From Finegoldia magna ATCC 53516 (GTDB taxonomy: Bacteria > Bacillota > Clostridia > Tissierellales > Peptoniphilaceae): a stretch of 64,000 nucleotides of DNA. The position numbers and the translations under genes were made by a program. The DNA is taken from contig NZ_CM000955.1 of the NCBI RefSeq assembly GCF_000159695.1, positions 1,065,473-1,129,472 of the forward strand, read 5' to 3'. Of the stretch, positions 61,577 to 64,000 are shown one piece after another. The notes beneath the pieces were generated by a model. The model was not told the origin of the DNA. It did not search any database and was given only the letters and a program-made list of their open reading frames with translations. Numbering within the stretch: the stretch's first letter is position 1; the number at the start of each line of letters is the position of its first letter.

Positions 61577-61888
61577 TTACCCTATCGCTATAAACACGAT
61601 TGCTAGTATCAACGCTAATAATCCTACAAGGATGCATTTTCTACAAGTAGATATTCTTTTCAATATCATTTCTTTTTCTTTTTTGGTAAATTTTCTGTTG
61701 TTTTTTCTCATCAAAATCCTATCCAACGCTACTGGCTGACGATTATTTTGTGAGATAGTTTGCCACACTTTTTCTGAGTTGACGTTTTTTCTAATCTTGG
61801 CGATTGCCAATATTTTAGATATTGAATAAATCCCGTAAATGAGTGCTATTGCAAATATTCCCAAAAATACATAGCCTACTATTTTCAT
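61577..61888 (-). CDS. Small two-helix membrane protein
   Basis: 103 residues. An N-terminal helix (about 4-26), a basic polar middle (RKNVNSEKVW...RKNNRKFTKKEKEM) and a C-terminal helix (about 84-102). I do not recognise the family. It ends 80 bp before the antitoxin gene and reads in the same direction as the metal ATPase upstream, 46 bp away. Confidence 0.55.
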   Translation of the reverse strand: MKIVGYVFLGIFAIALIYGIYSISKILAIAKIRKNVNSEKVWQTISQNNRQPVALDRILMRKNNRKFTKKEKEMILKRISTCRKCILVGLLALILAIVFIAIG

Positions 61889-61934
61889 TTTATCATCTCC
61901 TTTACGATTAGTATAAATGAGATTTCGATTTTAC

Positions 61935-63746
61935 TCAACTAACTCGCATAGCTCTGAATGAATTCAAAATAGCAAGCACTGTAACTCCGACGTCTGCGAA
62001 GATTGCAGCCCACATGTTTGTAAGTCCAAGTGCCGATAATATTAGCACAATTATTTTCACACCGATTGCAAAATACGCGTTTTGTTTTGCGATTTTGAGT
62101 GTTTTCTTTGAGATTTTGATTGCTTGGGCGATTTTCGTTAGCTCATCTGTCATGATTACGACATCGCTCGCTTCAATTGCCGCATCGCTTCCGATTTGTC
62201 CCATGGAAATTCCGACATCACTGAGTGCAAGCACTGGTGCATCGTTGATTCCGTCTCCTACGAATGCAACTTTTCTTCCTTTTTCTATCAATTTCTTTAC
62301 AATTTCAACCTTATCTTGTGGAAGTAGCTTGGATTTGTATTCGTCAATTTTGAGATTTTCTGCTACTGATTTGGCTACAGATTCTCCATCACCAGTTAGC
62401 ATGTAAGTTTTTTCGATTCCGACATTTTTCATATCAGTTATCGCTTGGGCGCTGTCTTGTTTGACTTCGTCGGCGATTCTGATATATCCCGCAAATTTTC
62501 CATCTATCGCAACGTATACAACAGTGTCTGTAGTATTTATCGGTTCAAATTCAATATCTTTTAAAAGCTTAGCATTTCCTGCTAGGATATGTTTGCCATT
62601 TATCACAGCTTGTATCCCTTGGCCTGCGATATTTTCTGCAGATTCCAAGTTCAAATATTCTTTGTCCCCATAATAATCAATGATCGATTGTGCGATTGGA
62701 TGGTTGGATGATTTCTCAGCACTCGCAACGTATTTTAGCATTTCTTCATCTGAAATATCAAATGATTTTGCTTCTACAACTTTGAACACACCTTGTGTCA
62801 ATGTTCCAGTTTTATCCATAACAACAGTGTCTGTTTCTGCAAGCTTTTCGATGTAGTTACTTCCTTTAACCAAAATCCCTGCCTTGCTGCTCGCACCGAT
62901 TCCTGAGAAAAAGCTCAACGGAATACTAATTACAAGTGCGCAAGGGCACGAAATTACAAGGAATGTCAATGAACGATACAACCATGTTTGGAAAGGTTGT
63001 TTCAATATCAAAGGCATCAATATCGCAAGCGCTGCTGCGACCAATACTACAACAGGAGTGTATACTCTTGCAAATTTCGTGATGAATTTTTCTTGTTTAC
63101 TTTTTTGGCTGGATGCATTTTCAACCAAATCCAAAATCTTCGTCACTGCAGAGTTTTCAAAATCCTTCGTAACTTTCGCATTCAAAACCTTGTCCATCAC
63201 GATGTATCCCGACAATAGTTCCTCGCCTTTTGCGACAGTAATTGGAACACTTTCTCCAGTCAACGCCTTCGTGTCAACCATGGAGCTTCCATCTACTACC
63301 ACGCAGTCCAACGGAACTTTCTCTCCTGGTTTGACTACGATAATATCTCCAACATTCACATCGTAAGGATCCACCTTATCGTAACCATCTTCCGTTTTCA
63401 AATTCGCAAAAGTCGGTGCAATGTCCATCAATTCCTTGATAGAATCACGAGATTTCCCAACGGCCTTGTCTTGGAAAATCTCCCCGATTTGATAAAAAAG
63501 CATAACAGCAACACCTTCGGCGTATTCTCCAACGAAAAACGCACCCAAAGTTGCAATCATCATCAGGAAATGTTCGTCAAATAACTGACCGTTTTTCAAA
63601 TTCAAAAACGCTAACTTTATTACTGGAATTCCTACAATCAGATAACTCACAGCGAAAGCCGCAAGTCTTGCGTATGGTTGTTTGATAAAAAATCCGATTA
63701 CAAAAAATACCGCCGAAGCTATCGTTAATTTTATTTCCTTATTCAT
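61935..63746 (-). CDS. P1B-type heavy-metal-transporting ATPase (Cd/Zn/Pb-like)
   Basis: 603 residues. Motifs in order: actuator ALTGESVPI, metal-site helix FLVISCPCALV, phosphorylation site DKTGTLTQG, SSNHPIAQSI and GDGINDAPVLALSDVGISMG. CPC with the downstream helix fits the CadA/ZntA group that exports Zn2+, Cd2+ or Pb2+. No metal-binding domain is fused at the N-terminus; it is encoded just upstream as a separate gene overlapping by one base. No ArsR/CadC regulator is visible in the window. Confidence 0.93.
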   Translation of the reverse strand: MNKEIKLTIASAVFFVIGFFIKQPYARLAAFAVSYLIVGIPVIKLAFLNLKNGQLFDEHFLMMIATLGAFFVGEYAEGVAVMLFYQIGEIFQDKAVGKSRDSIKELMDIAPTFANLKTEDGYDKVDPYDVNVGDIIVVKPGEKVPLDCVVVDGSSMVDTKALTGESVPITVAKGEELLSGYIVMDKVLNAKVTKDFENSAVTKILDLVENASSQKSKQEKFITKFARVYTPVVVLVAAALAILMPLILKQPFQTWLYRSLTFLVISCPCALVISIPLSFFSGIGASSKAGILVKGSNYIEKLAETDTVVMDKTGTLTQGVFKVVEAKSFDISDEEMLKYVASAEKSSNHPIAQSIIDYYGDKEYLNLESAENIAGQGIQAVINGKHILAGNAKLLKDIEFEPINTTDTVVYVAIDGKFAGYIRIADEVKQDSAQAITDMKNVGIEKTYMLTGDGESVAKSVAENLKIDEYKSKLLPQDKVEIVKKLIEKGRKVAFVGDGINDAPVLALSDVGISMGQIGSDAAIEASDVVIMTDELTKIAQAIKISKKTLKIAKQNAYFAIGVKIIVLILSALGLTNMWAAIFADVGVTVLAILNSFRAMRVS

Positions 63747-63961
63747 TATTTCACTTCAACATAAGGCTCAATTGATTTGATGATGTCCTTTGCTTGATCC
63801 AACACAGAATCAAACTTATCATCTTCTACATCCAACACCATTTTTGTAGTGATAAAATTCACAGTGACAGAATTTACTCCGTCCAATTCCTTGATTTTGT
63901 CTTCCATTTTTGCTGCACAATTTGCACATCCCAAATTTTCTAATGTATATCTTCTTTTCAT
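63746..63961 (-). CDS. Heavy-metal-associated (HMA) domain protein
   Basis: 71 residues, one ferredoxin-like HMA domain. The metal site is GCANCAAKME (CxxC). It probably collects metal and passes it to the ATPase encoded directly downstream (one-base overlap). In most related systems this domain is the N-terminus of the ATPase, so this is a split arrangement. GGAG precedes ATG at 63959-63961. Confidence 0.9.
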   Translation of the reverse strand: MKRRYTLENLGCANCAAKMEDKIKELDGVNSVTVNFITTKMVLDVEDDKFDSVLDQAKDIIKSIEPYVEVK

Positions 63962-64000
63962 AACTTTCTCCTTTTTGTTTTTTTATTTTTTTAAATTATT

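Overview
The window is low-GC, densely coded DNA. It looks like the chromosome of an anaerobic Gram-positive coccus of the Peptoniphilaceae (Tissierellia). Finegoldia magna or a close relative is my best guess, based on the low GC, several cell-wall-binding-repeat-2 (CWB2) surface proteins, the serS T-box, the yybS-gdpP-rplI-dnaB cluster and the general protein style. This assignment is by recognition only.

Layout. 0-8 kb: the 5' end of a CWB2 surface protein, a secreted coiled-coil protein, a nested pair of insertion sequences (an IS256-family element inside the orfB of an IS3-family element, itself inside a terminator hairpin) and a pstSCAB phosphate transporter. 8-20.9 kb: mostly single genes separated by clear hairpin terminators: AhpD-like protein, TetR regulator, radical SAM protein, MsrAB, EamA exporter, tRNA-Ser, glutamine-amidotransferase-like hydrolase, ArsD-like protein, TraX, gate-domain protein, isochorismatase, YkvA, BrnQ, and a two-gene DNA-repair-type radical SAM module next to tRNA-Arg. 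20.9-31 kb: two D,D-carboxypeptidases, a glycosyltransferase, serS behind a T-box, small membrane proteins, and an ECF S-component/radical SAM pair with a structured leader. This stretch also holds three copies of a long palindromic intergenic repeat.

29.4-37 kb: a leftward replication and housekeeping operon (DUF2232, gdpP, rplI, dnaB, GNAT, dnaD-like, dnaI-like, nnrE). 37-43 kb: two CWB2 surface proteins separated by an IS200-type element, an ATP-cone protein and tuf. 43-46 kb: a self-regulated TetR/DUF2871 pair and a 3-hydroxyacyl-CoA-type dehydrogenase.

46.1-52.25 kb is an accessory island. It holds a PLD-nuclease/P-loop-ATPase fusion, a degenerate serine-recombinase-like HTH protein and a large SF1 helicase read from one promoter, with three TAGTCTAA-type operator sites around that promoter. 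Imperfect direct repeats flank the island. The helicase is broken by two in-frame TAA codons, one exactly inside motif II. This is the best candidate in the window for an undescribed (probably anti-phage or anti-plasmid) system.

52-64 kb: GNAT, ComM-like AAA protein, DUF5714 protein, GST-like protein, a thiSFGH operon behind a strong leader hairpin/terminator, a YhcG-type nuclease with a perfect 27-bp palindrome inside its coding sequence, an ECF S-component, an orphan AbrB-like protein, a RelB/YafQ-type toxin-antitoxin pair, and a P1B metal ATPase with its metal-binding domain as a separate gene.
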